A DNA stretch of 64,000 nt from Sipunculus nudus (Eukaryota > Annelida > Sipuncula > Golfingiida > Sipunculidae). The DNA lies in assembly GCA_026874595.1 (NCBI GenBank), contig CM049314.1, positions 2,505,318 to 2,569,317 on the forward strand. Direction: 5' to 3'. Under the pieces are notes generated by a model. It was not told the DNA's origin. It did not search any database and saw nothing but the letters and a program-made list of their open reading frames with translations. How positions within the stretch are numbered: the first letter of the stretch is position 1; each line of letters begins with the position of its first letter. The position numbers and the translations under genes were made by a program. Shown in pieces: positions 47,515 through 59,784 of this stretch.

Positions 47515-48105
47515 TGTCTGTGTGCAGGGATGTTCCATGTGTTGTTTACATTTGGTTCGTGTAGCACGCATTGCTCGTTGCCATGACAGCATCGCCTGGC
47601 CGAGCCGGGCCGGCCTACGTGTGAACCCTGATATGTAGAAACACAGCGAAGTTGTTTAAGATGTATCCTGTAACTCGTGTGTACTGTGTATCATGTTAGG
47701 TTCTTTGGATTGTTCGAGAAATGGAAAGTTCTCGGCTTGAGGTGAAAGTTTTAAATAAGGGGTTGTGTTTTAGAGCAACACAGAGGTGAGAAAAATATTT
47801 CAGCGGACACGGAAAAGTGTCAGTCAGTTGTTGGACCTATCCGATAATTCCAGTAATTTCAGGGTTTCCATTAACTCTATACAATTTAGTGCTGCCTGTC
47901 TCCAGTTAACTTTCGGGATTGTTACAAGAGCTTTACATTGGACTGTTATTCTCTGAGAAGATTTATGTGAACTGTTCATCTGGGTTGTACGTTATAAGAA
48001 CTTGTTATCGCTGTGACAGTGGTGGTATCCAGCAACTGTACACTTTATTTATATACTTGTATTCATTTTCTGTTGTACTCTTGTTATACTGTGAAAAAAA
48101 AAAAA
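47515..48105 (+). mobile_element. Solo-LTR-like insertion, copy 1
   Basis: About 590 bp, closely related to 54192-54814: CCTGGCCGAGCCGGG, GTAGA.ACACAGCGA, GTTCGAGAAATGGAAA, TTCTCGGCTT, ACAATTTAGTGCTGCCTG and TTACAAGAGCTTTACATTGG. An (A/T)TAAATA(A)GGGG box followed by GTGTTTTAGAGC resembles a retroviral-type TATA and transcription start. The left TLR arm lacks it: GTTTGTATGACTAACTGTAC there runs straight on toward GTCCACCCAGTCT. Read as a solo LTR that inserted after the duplication. Ends are not resolved. Confidence 0.55.
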
Positions 48106-48621
48106 TCTTCATGCTATCTGTCCTTCAACATGCAAGTCCACCCAGTCTTTTAGTTTAAAGATCTAAGCTGGAGAAGCCGTCATTAATAAAATGAAAACCA
48201 ACCCCTTAAAGTAACTCTTCATGCACGTTCATGACATTTTCAATGTTTTCAATTAAGTCCATTAAATAACATAATCTAAGGTAAATTGACCCGACACAAA
48301 AATGTCTTAACACTCCTTGTGACACCTGTAAGACGTTGTTTAAATCAATCCCTACATGTTAGATTTGCATAATGACACTTACATTAAAATAAAATAATGA
48401 AAAAACTTAATTTGAAATACAGATTGAAATGTGGAATCTAGAACAGATGCCTATGAACTCTGTTCAATTGACGAGCCGTCGACGATACAAACAGTGACAG
48501 CTGAAGTATATACGTTTTTCGCTTAAAATACGGTTTGGTAAGAATATGTACAATCTTCCTTTCTTTTAAAATTCAGTTACAATTCAGCTTAACATTGATT
48601 TCATGTCTGTTTAGGACCTTT

Positions 48622-51095
48622 CTAAACAACGAACATTGTATTACCAGGGATTGCCGAGGGTGAGCCAATAGACTGACGAAGTTTCAAGATGAATACATCG
48701 AATTGGATTGGCGTCAGGGGCCAGTCCAGGTACGTGACTGTTTCCATCAAACCTATAAGTGACAATGGCAAATTAGATCGGCCACGTTTGACGACAGACG
48801 GGTGAACCACTGCGATCACATTGCTTTTATTCCGTTGTAAAGCGTGAGCATGGGCAAACCTAGCTTCGAAGTCACACCAACCTGAAGACAGGAAGCGACT
48901 TGAAATAAATAGCACACTCTTCTTGCTTTTAGTGACGGCACTAACGATGTTGTCGGAGATTGCAACTCCAGGCCGGAAGTTACGCTGGCTTATGCAAACG
49001 GAATAAGGGTTCTCAGTTTTTTCTAATGATTCTAAAACCGACGTAACAAACCCGTCATCCTCACTGGCGTAAGCAAAGAACACATCAAACTGATACTGCT
49101 TATTTTCTTTATCTATTAAGTGCTTCCTGAAAAGGGTGTGCCTAGCTACCAGCATCCAGTAATGTATTTTCCATATATTTCGCACAATAACGGATCCAAT
49201 GACTATTGCCAGAATTACCATGGGGTAAATTATACATAATAACCAAAAATTTGCTTCACTCATGCTTTGACAACGTAGTTTTATTTTTTCTACTTCTTCT
49301 GCAAGCGGCACCACATAACGGGAACTGTTAATGCACGTCAGCGGATTAAGTTTGTCATGCAGTCCTTTGATATAAAGGGTTGTGCTTACGAGCCTCAGTA
49401 ATACTTCTATGTTGGCACAGGAGCACTCAATCGGATTCCGGATTAAATTTACTGATATTACGGACTGATTTCGATTGCGCTGTATGGCACTGAGGTCCAA
49501 CAGATTTCTCAAATAAAATGTTTTTAATTCATTTTCAGATATGTCTATTTTTCTTATACTTGACATGTTCCCAAAAATTCTACCCAAATCTTTTAATGAG
49601 TTATCATTTAGATATAATTCCTCAAGTTTAAATTGCGACTGAAATATTCCTGGTTTCAGTGCTTTAATTGACAATCTTGATAGTTCTAGACATTTCAATT
49701 TTTTATTCTGTCTAAATATGTTGGCCATTGCAATTTTTGAGAATATCGTTGAGTTTTCCATTAGTAAAGTTTCAAGATTTGATATACCATTTAGCAAGTT
49801 AGGCGACACGGTTGAAAATAAGGTATTTCTAACGTTAAGAACGCGGAGTTGTTGAAGGCATGGAATCTCTCCGATAATTGGTCCAAACGAGGAGCCCGAC
49901 AGATCCGCATACTCCAAAGACTGAAGGCAAATAGGAAAATTACGTATATTATAATAATGCGGAATTTCAAAAACATGATCTAAACTTACGGACTTCAGGT
50001 TTCTCAAGACGCAGATCGTACCCTGTGGACACTGATCGACGTAAGTGGAAGAGACATTCGAGGAGGACTGTTTTTTTAAGTGTGGTGGGAAATTAACAAT
50101 ATCTCTGTTTCCGTATAAATGCTCCTCGCCAATGCATAGTTTTCTCATTTTAGGGAAGTAATAAGACTCGGACGGGAAGCAGGGGTAAATTTCCTGGCTG
50201 CCAAAATCAAAAAATGTTAGTCTCTCCATGCATAAAACTGCCCGAAACTCGGCTAAATCATCGCCCATTATTATATTGCATCTCAAACTTGCACACTTAA
50301 TATTGCATATGTTATTGATAACATCTGCTGTTATGCGGGCTAATTTATTACTTTCCAAGGACAGCAAGTCAATTTTCATATTTGAAAGACAAGCAAACAT
50401 ATTATTATCAAATTGTGTAAAGGGATGAGTCGCCCGGGTGTGAAATATATTGTTGAGAAGTAGGACTTTTATAGTAGAAGAAACACTGCAAAGGCTTCTA
50501 TTCACATTTTCTTTTCTAAGCCAACAATCAGAGAGGTCTAGAAACTTTAACGAAATCATTGGAGAAAAGAGTTGATCAGGAAGATGAATTCGATGTACCC
50601 TGAATCTTAAATGTAATAGTTTTGACAGACCACAGAATGCATTGCCCCGAATAGAAAAATCAGACCTTGCTGTGAACACTAATTTTAACAGATTACTGAA
50701 TTGAACAAAGGATGCATCGTCAAGATGACTGAATTTTACATCCCTGAGTGTAAGACAATCTATAGATCTGTTACCAACCATTTTCTTCAGCGCACTGTAC
50801 TCAGGGAGTGTACTCGGTCTGACACACTCAACTCGTAACTTCTTGCCGTCGACATTACACGTACTTATGTGACATGGAAATGTGTTCCTATTGTAAATGG
50901 AGATTTGTCTGATCGTAGGATTATGTCCCCCGGCAGTAAAAGACGCATAGCGCAACCTGCTATATTTCGATGTAAGTGATGGTTCCATGTCTTCCATCTT
51001 CTGGCCTCTCTGATTCCTCTTAGATGCAATTTCCCGACATGACACGTGGTCGGGCATGGCCAGTAGCATACCCAGGATTGAAAACAACAAAACAC
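48622..51095 (-). CDS. Toll-like receptor, main coding exon
   Basis: An 822-codon open frame (51090-48622) in one exon. Hydrophobic leader-like SILGMLLAMP near the start, a Cys-containing N-flank (about 73-90), leucine-rich repeats to about 550, a C-terminal cap with C556, C558, C586 and C607, a membrane segment about 614-636, and a TIR domain about 666-815 (FDVFFAYASEDD; NFRPG in the BB loop; FDVFILKLRQSI). Single-cysteine-cluster TLR layout. Such receptors sense ligands outside the cell or in endosomes and signal through MyD88-type adaptors. The frame opens before 51090 without an ATG, and a splice acceptor lies at 51097-51096, so the start codon is probably in an upstream exon; the first internal ATG (51069) would shorten the leader. 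No lesion seen. Confidence 0.92.
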
Positions 51096-51108
51096 CTGAA
51101 AATATATA
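51096..51108 (-). promoter_or_regulatory. 3' splice acceptor of the TLR coding exon
   Basis: Minus-strand ATATATATTTTCAG precedes GTGTTTTGTTG. The reading frame is closed by TGA about 20 bp further upstream, consistent with an intron. In the pseudogene copy the AG is CG. Confidence 0.65.
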
Positions 51109-51799
51109 TGAATGAAATGATCAGGCGTGATATTTTCCATTCCTCATTAATCTTTGACTTAAACTTCTGTCATCAAATATATTAAAAGCATGCAGTTCTC
51201 ATCATTATTATTCTTTTCTAATATATTGACCGTGATCAGTATGCAAAAAAATGCTTTCAAATGTCGCCACCTTTGCTGATTTTGCTATTTTCGAACTAGT
51301 AAGACATTATAAGGACTAGCTTTTAATTCATAACCAAAGTGAATGGTGTGTTGATAATGGATTAACTGTGTTTAAAAACTATGGCTGGCGATAACTGTTT
51401 TTATCTAATTTTTGTGTAAAAATGGGATAGATAGAAATATATTAAATATATTTGCATACATAATGTGTATTATTTTATATCCCAGGTATGGCTGCAGCTC
51501 ATGGCGCCTAAATAGGCAGGGTAATTGATAATGTGACGGCCTCGCAAACTTAAGCTGTAGGTTTCGCGACTAACGTACGGCTACAGTTGTAACGATATAT
51601 ATAATTTCATGTTTATTTCACTTTGACCCACTATATTGCACAATTTTGCGCATAAGCCGCCGTCCACATTTAGTTTAGAATTCCAAACTACAACTACCAG
51701 TCCATCTCTAAGCAGAGGTCCAGGTGGCGGAGGGGTAACACGTCTGTGTAACGTGCTGGCATAATATAACTTTTTTTCTTCACATTACCGTGTGCAGTA

Positions 51800-52180
51800 A
51801 TGAGTGCTCCCGAGCAGTTCCTACCCGCCATCCATTAGGCAGTAGAGGACGTTATACGTGATGAAATTGCTCCACGACTCGACCGTGTAGAGCAAAAGGT
51901 GTTGGATATTGCCAACATGAAAACAATTATCGACAGCCTTGAGAAACGCTTGGATTAGCATGAACTTTATTTATCCTTTCAAGAAGACCGAGTTATAGAT
52001 ATCCTTGAGAAATCTGTACCAGACCTTAAAAAAAATTATGTGACCTCACAGAGAGGATGTGTATCAGGATGCTTAATATGGATAAGCATCGTAGGGAGTG
52101 ATCGTCAATTATTAACAGACTGAGTAGTGAAGCGGATGAACATGACAACCGAGCACTTATTTTCTCTCATTACCTAAGGG
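51800..52180 (+). pseudogene. Coiled-coil ORF fragment, possibly LINE ORF1
   Basis: From an ATG at 51800: MSAPEQFLPAIH, a stop, then VIRDEIAPRLDRVEQKVLDI and MKTIIDSLEKRLD with heptad spacing, then more stops. Coiled coils of this kind open ORF1 proteins of L1-like LINEs, but other sources are possible. The equivalent place in the left duplication arm (about 23560-23955) has unrelated sequence, so this was inserted or replaced after the duplication. Confidence 0.4.
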
Positions 52181-52689
52181 TGTTGCCAGTATGGTGAAAA
52201 AGGTCTATTGTAAAACTTACTTTTGAAGTCCATGGGTTCCAAATAAATGAAAGTGTCTTGTCCTAATTGCAACGAAGATGATTCATTTCTGTCTGCTCAG
52301 GAATGAAAGCAAACGCATCTGAATGTACGCTCTGGGGCCTTTCTGTGGTAAGAAATCCGCATTAATATGAAATAAAAATAAGGAAGACGAATAGATATTT
52401 AAAATTATATCAGTCTGTCCATGTAGGGAATATAACATGTCATACCAGTGTGCTGAATTCACACACTAACCCTTTTTCTTACACATAAACACGTCGAAAC
52501 TGTCTTATACGTGCACCTCTAATTTAGTTCAGTTCCCATCAATATCCGTAGTTGGGAGATACAAATGTATATGAAAAAAATATTCTTCCTCACTATTAAT
52601 ATAAAGCACTGTTTTGCAGAAATGCAGGTTCGTAAATCTGAGTTTCTGTCTCCGGAATTTCACAGTATTTGTGAAATTAAGTATCAAAG

Positions 52690-53250
52690 CATGCGTTGTA
52701 TGATGTACATGACCTCATGTATAACTTTACCTTAAATATCTTGCTGATACGTCCGTCACTGTTCGCAGCTGGTAAAATAACGTGACCTTTTGCTTTAAAT
52801 CTAATGCTCAATACTAATAATTTCCTCTTTGGATAAGAAAATGATATCTTGCCAAATAGGCTTCGTATAAATTTCTTTGAACAAGTTTTTGCTTCCCTCT
52901 TCCCTGGGAGTAATGTAACTTCCCTTGTGTTTGTAATAAAGCGTGGATTTCGCAAGAATCTAGTTTTGTATTTACAACTGACAAATATATAAAGGCAAAC
53001 AAATACAAAAGGAGCGCCGCTTCAGTGGAACTATTATTCCTTGTTGGTGTGACCTTACTGAACAAGTAAAACGGGTTAATGGGGTCAATAAACTACTTAA
53101 GCAGTGTAACGGAAATTTCCTGATTTGAAATCTTGGTTTCAAGTGGAGACATGTATACGAAAATACATACTTTAACATAATTAGTTAAATGTGTGTCCGT
53201 TTAAAGTTCAATACATTCTCCGGTATAGTTTGCCTCGTACACTGGCCTAT
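52690..53250 (-). repeat. Conserved flanking module, copy 2
   Basis: Matches 28440-28960 along its length, including CTCTTTGGATAAGAAA, ATCTAGTTTTGTATTTAC, GGAGCGCCGC/GAGCGCCGAT and TTATTCCTTGTTGGTGT. Minus-strand open frames (52677-52955, 52814-53065) share short phrases such as VNTKLDSCE and VTPTRNN with copy 1, in frames broken differently. Confidence 0.75.
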
Positions 53251-53599
53251 AATCAGGGGAAAGGCTGCAGGTAATAAAAAGATTCTGAGAAAAAGGTTAT
53301 AACGTTTTCTTTTCAAATATACCCTACATAACGCACCGCTACAAATAAAATCACCATGACGCTTTGAAATCACCCTTTTCATGGTAGGAATTGTTGGGCC
53401 GCCGTGACTTCTTATCTCAACTGTCAAACTTGAAATAAGAATTTGTTACATTTCAAGGTAACACCACCTGTTTACAGTTCCCATACGTATTATAAAATAT
53501 TATTATTCCGTGAAGTCCTTACCACACAAACACCCATGTGTATGTAATTTGCCTTTTGAAAAACCCTCATTCAACATATTTGAATGGACTACATTAGAC

Positions 53600-53870
53600 T
53601 CTCTACTACATAGATGCCTGCGCCATCTGTGAATGTAAAAGTCCCTGTGCATTGGTGAGCTGTATATTCCAAAGCCCAGAAAGCATGGTAAGCCGAGTCG
53701 TCCTTTTGTGCAGAGTGTGGCAATTCCTTGACAATAGTTGACTTTGGAATGGGCTTACTGAACAAACAAAACTGGCTTTTGAGGTCAACAGACAGCTAAT
53801 ACGCTTTAAAAGATTTGATACGTATCTCCTGTCTAGACATGCCCAATGAGAATCACACTGTGTATAAATA
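53600..53870 (-). repeat. Conserved flanking module, partial copy 3
   Basis: Matches the right part of the module: GACTTTGGAATGGGCTTACT, then GAACAAACAAAACTGG, GAGGTCAACAGACAGCTAAT and CGCTTTAAAAG, paralleling GAGGTCAATAAACTGCTAAT at 60130 and GGGGTCAATAAACTACTTAA at 53082. The left part is diverged. Confidence 0.55.
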
Positions 53871-54191
53871 AATAAATGTTTATAATTTAGTAAATTCCCA
53901 ATCACCTTTATTCTTTTATACAAACGAAAGCATTAAAAAAGCCTGTACGTGGGGGTTAATACTATTTTCGTCACCAACTGCCATTTTTATGGTAGGGCAC
54001 CAAAAATAATTGGAGAAGTCGGGACGCTCAGGCCAAGTTCCGGATAGTCTAATGGAATTTAGATGCATGCCTAGAGGTGAAGATCTGTGTGAAATTTTGA
54101 AGGTTATATAATATCTTATCAAATTATTCAATACTTAATGTCATAATCATGCCATTATATGGTTATGTTGTTACAAGTGCCCTTTTTATTG

Positions 54192-54814
54192 TGTGACACG
54201 GGCGTAACTCGTGTTGTAGCGCCCTCGCCGGGCCGCTTGTTGCTTTATCAGTTTAATGCGTACTGGTTGAACTCTCGTTGTCATGCTAGCTTGGGGCTTT
54301 CTCACCTGGCCGAGCCGGGTCGGGCTCACGTGTGGACCCTGGTATGTAGAGACACAGCGAGGTTTTTCTAGATGATTCCTGTAACGCGTGTTTACTGTGT
54401 ATTATGTTTAATTCTGTAGACTGTTCGAGAAGTGGAAAATTCTCGGCTTTGGGCGAGAAGTTATAAATAGGGGGCTGTGTTTTAGAGCCGGGAGAGAGGT
54501 GAGAGAATATTCCAGCGGACACAGACGTGTGGGACCTATCCGATTATCCAGTAATTTCAGGAATTCTACTATTACTAAGACTTTACAATTTAGTGCTGCC
54601 TGTCTCAAGTTTACTTTCTGAATTGTTACAAGAGCTTTACATTGGACTGTTATTCTCCGAGAGAATTCATGTGAACTGTTCGCCGGCTAATTAATTTTAA
54701 AAGACTTATCGTAGTGACAGTGGTGGTATCCAGGTACTGTGCACTTTGCTAATTTTACTGTGTGATTGTGTTGATTCAGTGTATTGTAATGTTAGGGACT
54801 GAAATTAAGTTACA
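54192..54814 (+). mobile_element. Solo-LTR-like insertion, copy 2
   Basis: About 620 bp, same orientation and family as 47515-48105. Starts near TGTGACACGGGCGTAACTCG and ends near AAATTAAGTTACA, so TG...CA ends are possible. Contains TTATAAATAGGGGGCTGTGT. No internal retroelement region flanks it, and no clear target duplication was found. Confidence 0.5.
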
Positions 54815-56798
54815 AAGGTAAATTTGAAGTATTAATATCATTTTGTTAAATAAAAAAAATATTAACATACACAGAATTTTAAAGATTTAATGACATTGGA
54901 AAAAAAAATCACTGCAGATGCAGTTATAAATATAAATTTGATGAACAAATTTAAGAATATAATTGCATTCAATACATTTCTGCTTTGCAACCTTAAACGA
55001 GAATTATAACTTTGCATGCGATTAAGACGTAAATATGTTTTTTTATTGATTTTATAAGTTTCGTGACACAGCATTACCTGAAAAATAGCACTTACTTCAA
55101 TAATATGAATTGGCGAAGTTTGGGGTGGCCAAAGTTTGAAAAATAAGTTTGAAAAAAAAGACCAAACAGGGGATACCCTTCTTTGGCTGAAACAACTGGG
55201 AGGCGAAGAAATTTTTAATTTCATAAAACAAATCTTAATAAAAGCATTAGCATGCAGTGTTGTTAGTTAACTTTAATAAAGACTATAGCAGAGCTGCTAC
55301 TCTTAATTTTGAAATTAAGCATTTAAATTAGATTTTATTGTCGTCAGAAAGACCGGCATTTTTAGCTCAAGCATTCATATTTTAATTAAAAAACATTGTT
55401 TGTTTATATTTGATTGACACCTCTGAAACATTTTACATTTCAGAGAAAAATAAAATGTTTTACTTTTATTCTCAACATATGATTTTTAAAAGTCCAAAAT
55501 TCAGAATACCAGCCCAAATCCTGATTCAGATTGTGAACATACAAAATAACAAAGTATGAATAGGTAGCCCATTCATTTGATTATTTCAAAACCATACACC
55601 TGTTCAAACCTTAGACAAAGTCATTAGCTGGATCAAAGAGTTATCGATTGCTGTAAACTTGATTTGACAGGAGAGTTAGTCATTGTTATTAGGAAATCGG
55701 GACTTTGGCTGTCATGATTGGGGACTGGTAAATGATGGGGACAGTTCTAAAGGGATTGAGACATATGCAGATGAACGAAATCCTTTTGTTTTTCCAATGT
55801 AATTTTCATTTTTCTCTTTGCTGGATATTTAAGAGAGAATGCCTCTTTACTGATATAATATATACCTTGGCCATTTTCGCAACTACTCGACAGGAGCACC
55901 CTAGACCAGCGCTTTTTCTAAAATCGCACACCATATATGTTATACTGAACCTATGATGATCCTATCATGTCTTCGGGTATTTGGGTATTCTTTTAATGAT
56001 ACATGCGTTAATTCTGCAAAACGAAAACTGTCAATAATATACTTCTGATAGTAGACGTTTGACCTAAAGCAGGTTGAACTGTATTATTTTGAATAGTACA
56101 CCCCCAGCTATACTGCCCGCCCCCCCCCCCCCCCCCCCATCGTGACCAAAATATAAAGAACATTTGACCTCCAGGTTATACATGACAGATAAGACTTTTT
56201 TTGTGGTTTGTGGTTTGTTAATAATTCTTTTATATTTCTGATCATTTGGTTTGCCGAACAAAGACCATTTACTACCCACCCACCCGCTTTATTTTATTGT
56301 ACAACAAAACTCATCAAATTGGGGATCTGTCAAGGATATCTGAGAACTTGCGACACACCTAATTGAGAGATAATCAGTGAAGTCATCGGTTTGCAGCTGA
56401 TCTCTTGTATACACTTAATCAAACGAATCTCTAAATTTTGTAAACTTTTGTGAAATTCTTGATTGGGCCATATTCTCGTGATTCGATTATCTGTTTCCTT
56501 TCAAAATATGCAAGTATGTTCAAGAAGATTTGTTAAGAAATCCCTCTATTTATCCTTTCAAACGGCTGGAAGGATATTATAAAAGGGCCAGCCACGAAAC
56601 TAAGTCCTAGTCAAAGTCATCGGAACTAAAAAATAAAAAAAATAAAACCAGTTTATAGGAAAGAATCATTCCCCACTTGCCTTTTAGTTAATATATCCTT
56701 TGTTTTTCACTTATAATTAATAATTTTACCTGAGACGCTGTATGGAACAGATACAGTTGGTAACGTAAATTAACAGAAGAAAGAACAGTTGTATAACA
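54815..56798. other. Intergenic, no gene recognised
   Basis: AT-rich, short open frames only. A C19 homopolymer lies at 56120-56138, outside any gene. Confidence 0.45.
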
Positions 56799-56815
56799 TT
56801 AATCCATATTATTAT

Positions 56816-57203
56816 ATTTTTATAATTATTTTTGGTAGAGGTAACCGCCTCCATTTTTTCACTCTCTTGTCTTATAAGTATGTACATCTGCAGAGTTCCA
56901 TTTCAGTTTGGGACTACGTGACAGGGCGGTAGCACTTGCTTCCTATAAGATTATTTTTGTATCCTGGTGTGACCGAGGCCCGTTGTATACCGCACCTGCG
57001 GGTCCTGGGGTGTGTAATCTTCCAAAAGCTGGGTCATAACACCGAGGAACCCCCAAAAGATGCACTCGACTGTGTGGGATACGCAGTTGAGGGGCACAGC
57101 CTTCCCATTAAGCCTGCAGAGCACTCAACCTGCGGGGAAGATTTGGACTCACGGCCTCCCGGCTTTGAGTCCTGTGCTCTACACCTGAGCCACAGAAGCC
57201 GGT
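56816..57203 (-). mobile_element. tRNA-derived SINE with 17-bp TSD
   Basis: A perfect direct repeat TTAATCCATATTATTAT flanks the element (56799-56815 and 57204-57220). The minus-strand head begins CCGGCTTCTGTGGCTCAGGT: an A-box-like TGGCTCAGGTGTAGAGC, an anticodon-like region, then a degenerate B-box about 45 bp later. The far end (56816-56835) is A/T-rich on the minus strand, as expected for a tail. The 121-codon plus-strand frame (56936-57301) spans the element and is an artefact. Insertion machinery would come from a partner LINE. Confidence 0.8.
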
Positions 57204-57479
57204 TTAATCCATATTATTATCTGATTATCTCCCTCCTTAAAAGTCTTAACCTTTCATCAATAAGTGATTTTAATACCAGCTATCCAGTCTGGGGTGTCTA
57301 ACTCTAGAGTTGGCTAAACTTTTGATTCCAATTGTAAATATAGGTAAGTAAACAGGTCCATTAGTGATCAGGTCACTTTGGTACCATGGCTTAAGACTTT
57401 TACACAAATTACTTAAAAAACAAGAAAACGTTTGATAATTTAAAATAAGGATTTAATGGTTTAAGCTAAACGTAAAGAT

Positions 57480-58800
57480 AAGCTTTGCTCTCCTCTGGGT
57501 TCGGCAGTTTTTTTTTCAAACAAAGCCTGTGGCATGAAATTTGTCCAAAATAAGGTTCTCTTCTGAATGCTTACCTAAACTTTTATTTATAATTTTGAAA
57601 TTTGAGATTTGAAATTTGATAAACTAAGTCTAACGGAAGAAAAATATACGAATAAGATTTTTTTTCAATGGAATAATCACACTGAAGTTTTGCTGTCCTG
57701 TCGGACATAATACAAAATTAACACAAAATGTTTACGTATACATTAAATATAAAAATATTTTATAACATTTCAAGAACCATTTGAAGATTATAATGATGTA
57801 ACGGTTTAACTTTAGCCAGAAATATAACTAGAATTCCATTGACAGGGGGTTTAAAAAACTAAAACCAGAAATATAAGCTTTATACTTTTTTTTTCAAAAT
57901 CAAAATGCTCTTGCTGTCCTAATCAAAATACAAATGTTACACAAAATTTCATGACAACCGTAAATTTCCATTCTAATTTTTTTTGTATTTCAAATTAAAA
58001 TTCTAAAATTCAGGGTTTAATTAAAATATTTAAATTAAACTAGATTTAAATCAAATTTAGACATATAAAAAATGAATTGTCCATGCCGTATAAATCGAAT
58101 AGACCCACCATAATTCTGATGTGCTTCAGCTCAAAAAGTCAATATATACTCGACATATTAACGTTATTTGATAACAATTTAATGCAAATATAGTGAATTT
58201 TAAATTTAAAACGAGATTTGGGACTGAATTAACTAAATTATTCGATCAAATAAATGATTAGGACTAATAATGCCTGTTTATTTCCAAATAATTCTAATGT
58301 TTTAAAAAATATATGCCTTTTGTTATTCATTTTAATATTTTTATTTATATTCATTTTAGAATTCAAATTAAAAGAAAAAATTTATTTGTAACTTCATTTC
58401 AGTTGAATTAAAGAAAACACAAACTAATCTCCCCACGCCGTTCATATGGAATGTATATATCAAAGTTTTACTTGTATGCAGAGATTGATGTATACCCTTA
58501 TTATAAACAAATAAACACTTATTTAATTACTTTAAATAGTTTAAAATTGTAAACTTTCAGGTTTAAAATACGCTGAAGAACAAAAAATAACATTTTTATT
58601 CCATTTGGCTGAACAAATTGATGATTAGGACTAATTTTACCTCTTTGTATCTCAAATAACAGTAAGGTTTTAAAATTATATGCCTTTTTTATATTTATTT
58701 TTTAAATTAAAAATTTTAAGATTAAAAATTTGAAATAAAGTTTTGAAATGAATTTTTATTGATTCAGCACATCAAAATAGGTTAATAAATATTTATCCCC
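57480..58800. repeat. Very AT-rich degenerate tandem repeat
   Basis: Phrases recur at about 355-365 bp: GATTAGGACTAATAATGCC (58257) and GATTAGGACTAATTTTACC (58622), each followed by CAAATAA...GTTTTAAAA...ATATGCCTTTT; also CCATGCCGT (58082) and CCCACGCCGT (58433). A further pair, TTGCTGTCCTGTCGGACATA (57690) and TTGCTGTCCTAATCAAAATA (57911), hints at earlier decayed copies. No coding region. Confidence 0.6.
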
Positions 58801-58971
58801 AGTGAACCCTTGACATTAACCCATATATTTAAAAATAAAATTATGTACAGAGGTTAGTTGATAAAATTACCGATTCCAAGCCTTTTGGACACTTTTCCAG
58901 AGGGGTAATGTTTTGAAATATGATCTCCATGAATCACTTAACTAAAAAATGACATCAAATTTGAAAAAGGC

Positions 58972-58988
58972 CGGGGGGGGGGGGGGGG
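58972..58988. repeat. G17 homopolymer
   Basis: Poly-G followed by TGGGGTG; a likely length-variable site. Confidence 0.9.
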
Positions 58989-59139
58989 TGGGGTGCAGCA
59001 AACTCGAAATTTAGGGCCTGTTTGGTAATTGGCCCCAGGACTATATTTACAATAACTGACTTTATACTGCCAAATATATTTGTCCAAATTGATAATTTGG
59101 GGGTTAATTATGAGGAGGGGCAAGGCCAAGGCTCACGTG

Positions 59140-59780
59140 ACAGCATCATGCGATCTCACCAGGCGCATCATACGACGGCCACTTGACCTTGCTGAGGTCA
59201 GGGCTGTACTGGCCCGCGTAATAAGCTAGCTTCACTCGGTATGCAGCAGCGAATACAGCCGCACGCAGCAAAAAGCACCAGCTTATTTTCCCGACCCACC
59301 CGCCCCTGTCCTTTTAGACTAGTTATATTTCATTAGGTTCCACTAGTTAGCACTGTAGTTTTAGGCCCGAACAGGGTTGTTCCGATAATCCAGTTAAGCA
59401 TTGTTTTTATATGAATGTTGCGCAAGGTGTCATAGTCTTTTTTCTTATTGTATGTGAACATTGATAAATTGATTTTATGTTCTTTCCCTTCTGCGTAAGG
59501 GGTCATATATTTTATTTCCTTATCGTATATGTTCATTGATGAATTTACTTGTGTTATTTGTCACAATATGCCGATAGGATATTTTGGCTAACTTAAATTC
59601 CACGTAATGTCTATCTTGCCATGCCAGGATTTGAGGAATAAAAATTAATACAGGCCCAAACCTGTTGTTGTTGTTCTTACCACCGACATTTTAATTAACG
59701 GAAGGTTGTCTTGCAAAATGTAGTGACAAAAGGTATAGGACAAGGCGGTAGTAGGCCGGGCTAAAATAAAGCGCGCTCAA
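59140..59780. other. Intergenic, no gene recognised
   Basis: Nothing beyond short open frames. Confidence 0.4.
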
Positions 59781-59784
59781 GTGT

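Larger units (their letters stand above)
47210..52440. repeat. Right arm of the TLR segmental duplication
   Basis: Colinear with 19340-24250 (landmarks listed there). It has two insertions absent from the left arm: the LTR-like block at about 47515-48105 and an ORF1-like block at about 51720-52185. Homology continues at 52450-53250 with 28190-28960. Confidence 0.8.

Noticed and set aside
50865-51140. Minus-strand 91-codon frame starting with an ATG upstream of the TLR
   Set aside because: It runs in another frame across the splice acceptor and into TLR coding sequence; it is a shadow frame.
47515-54814. One complete LTR retrotransposon between the two LTR-like blocks
   Set aside because: The interval holds the TLR gene and its flanks, with no gag or pol; the left arm shows the first block is a separate insertion.
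57150-57205. Functional tRNA gene
   Set aside because: The A-box is good, but the B-box and anticodon stem are degenerate, and target duplications mark a SINE.
56936-57301. 121-codon frame with proline and histidine
   Set aside because: It runs antisense through the tRNA-derived SINE and past its target duplication.
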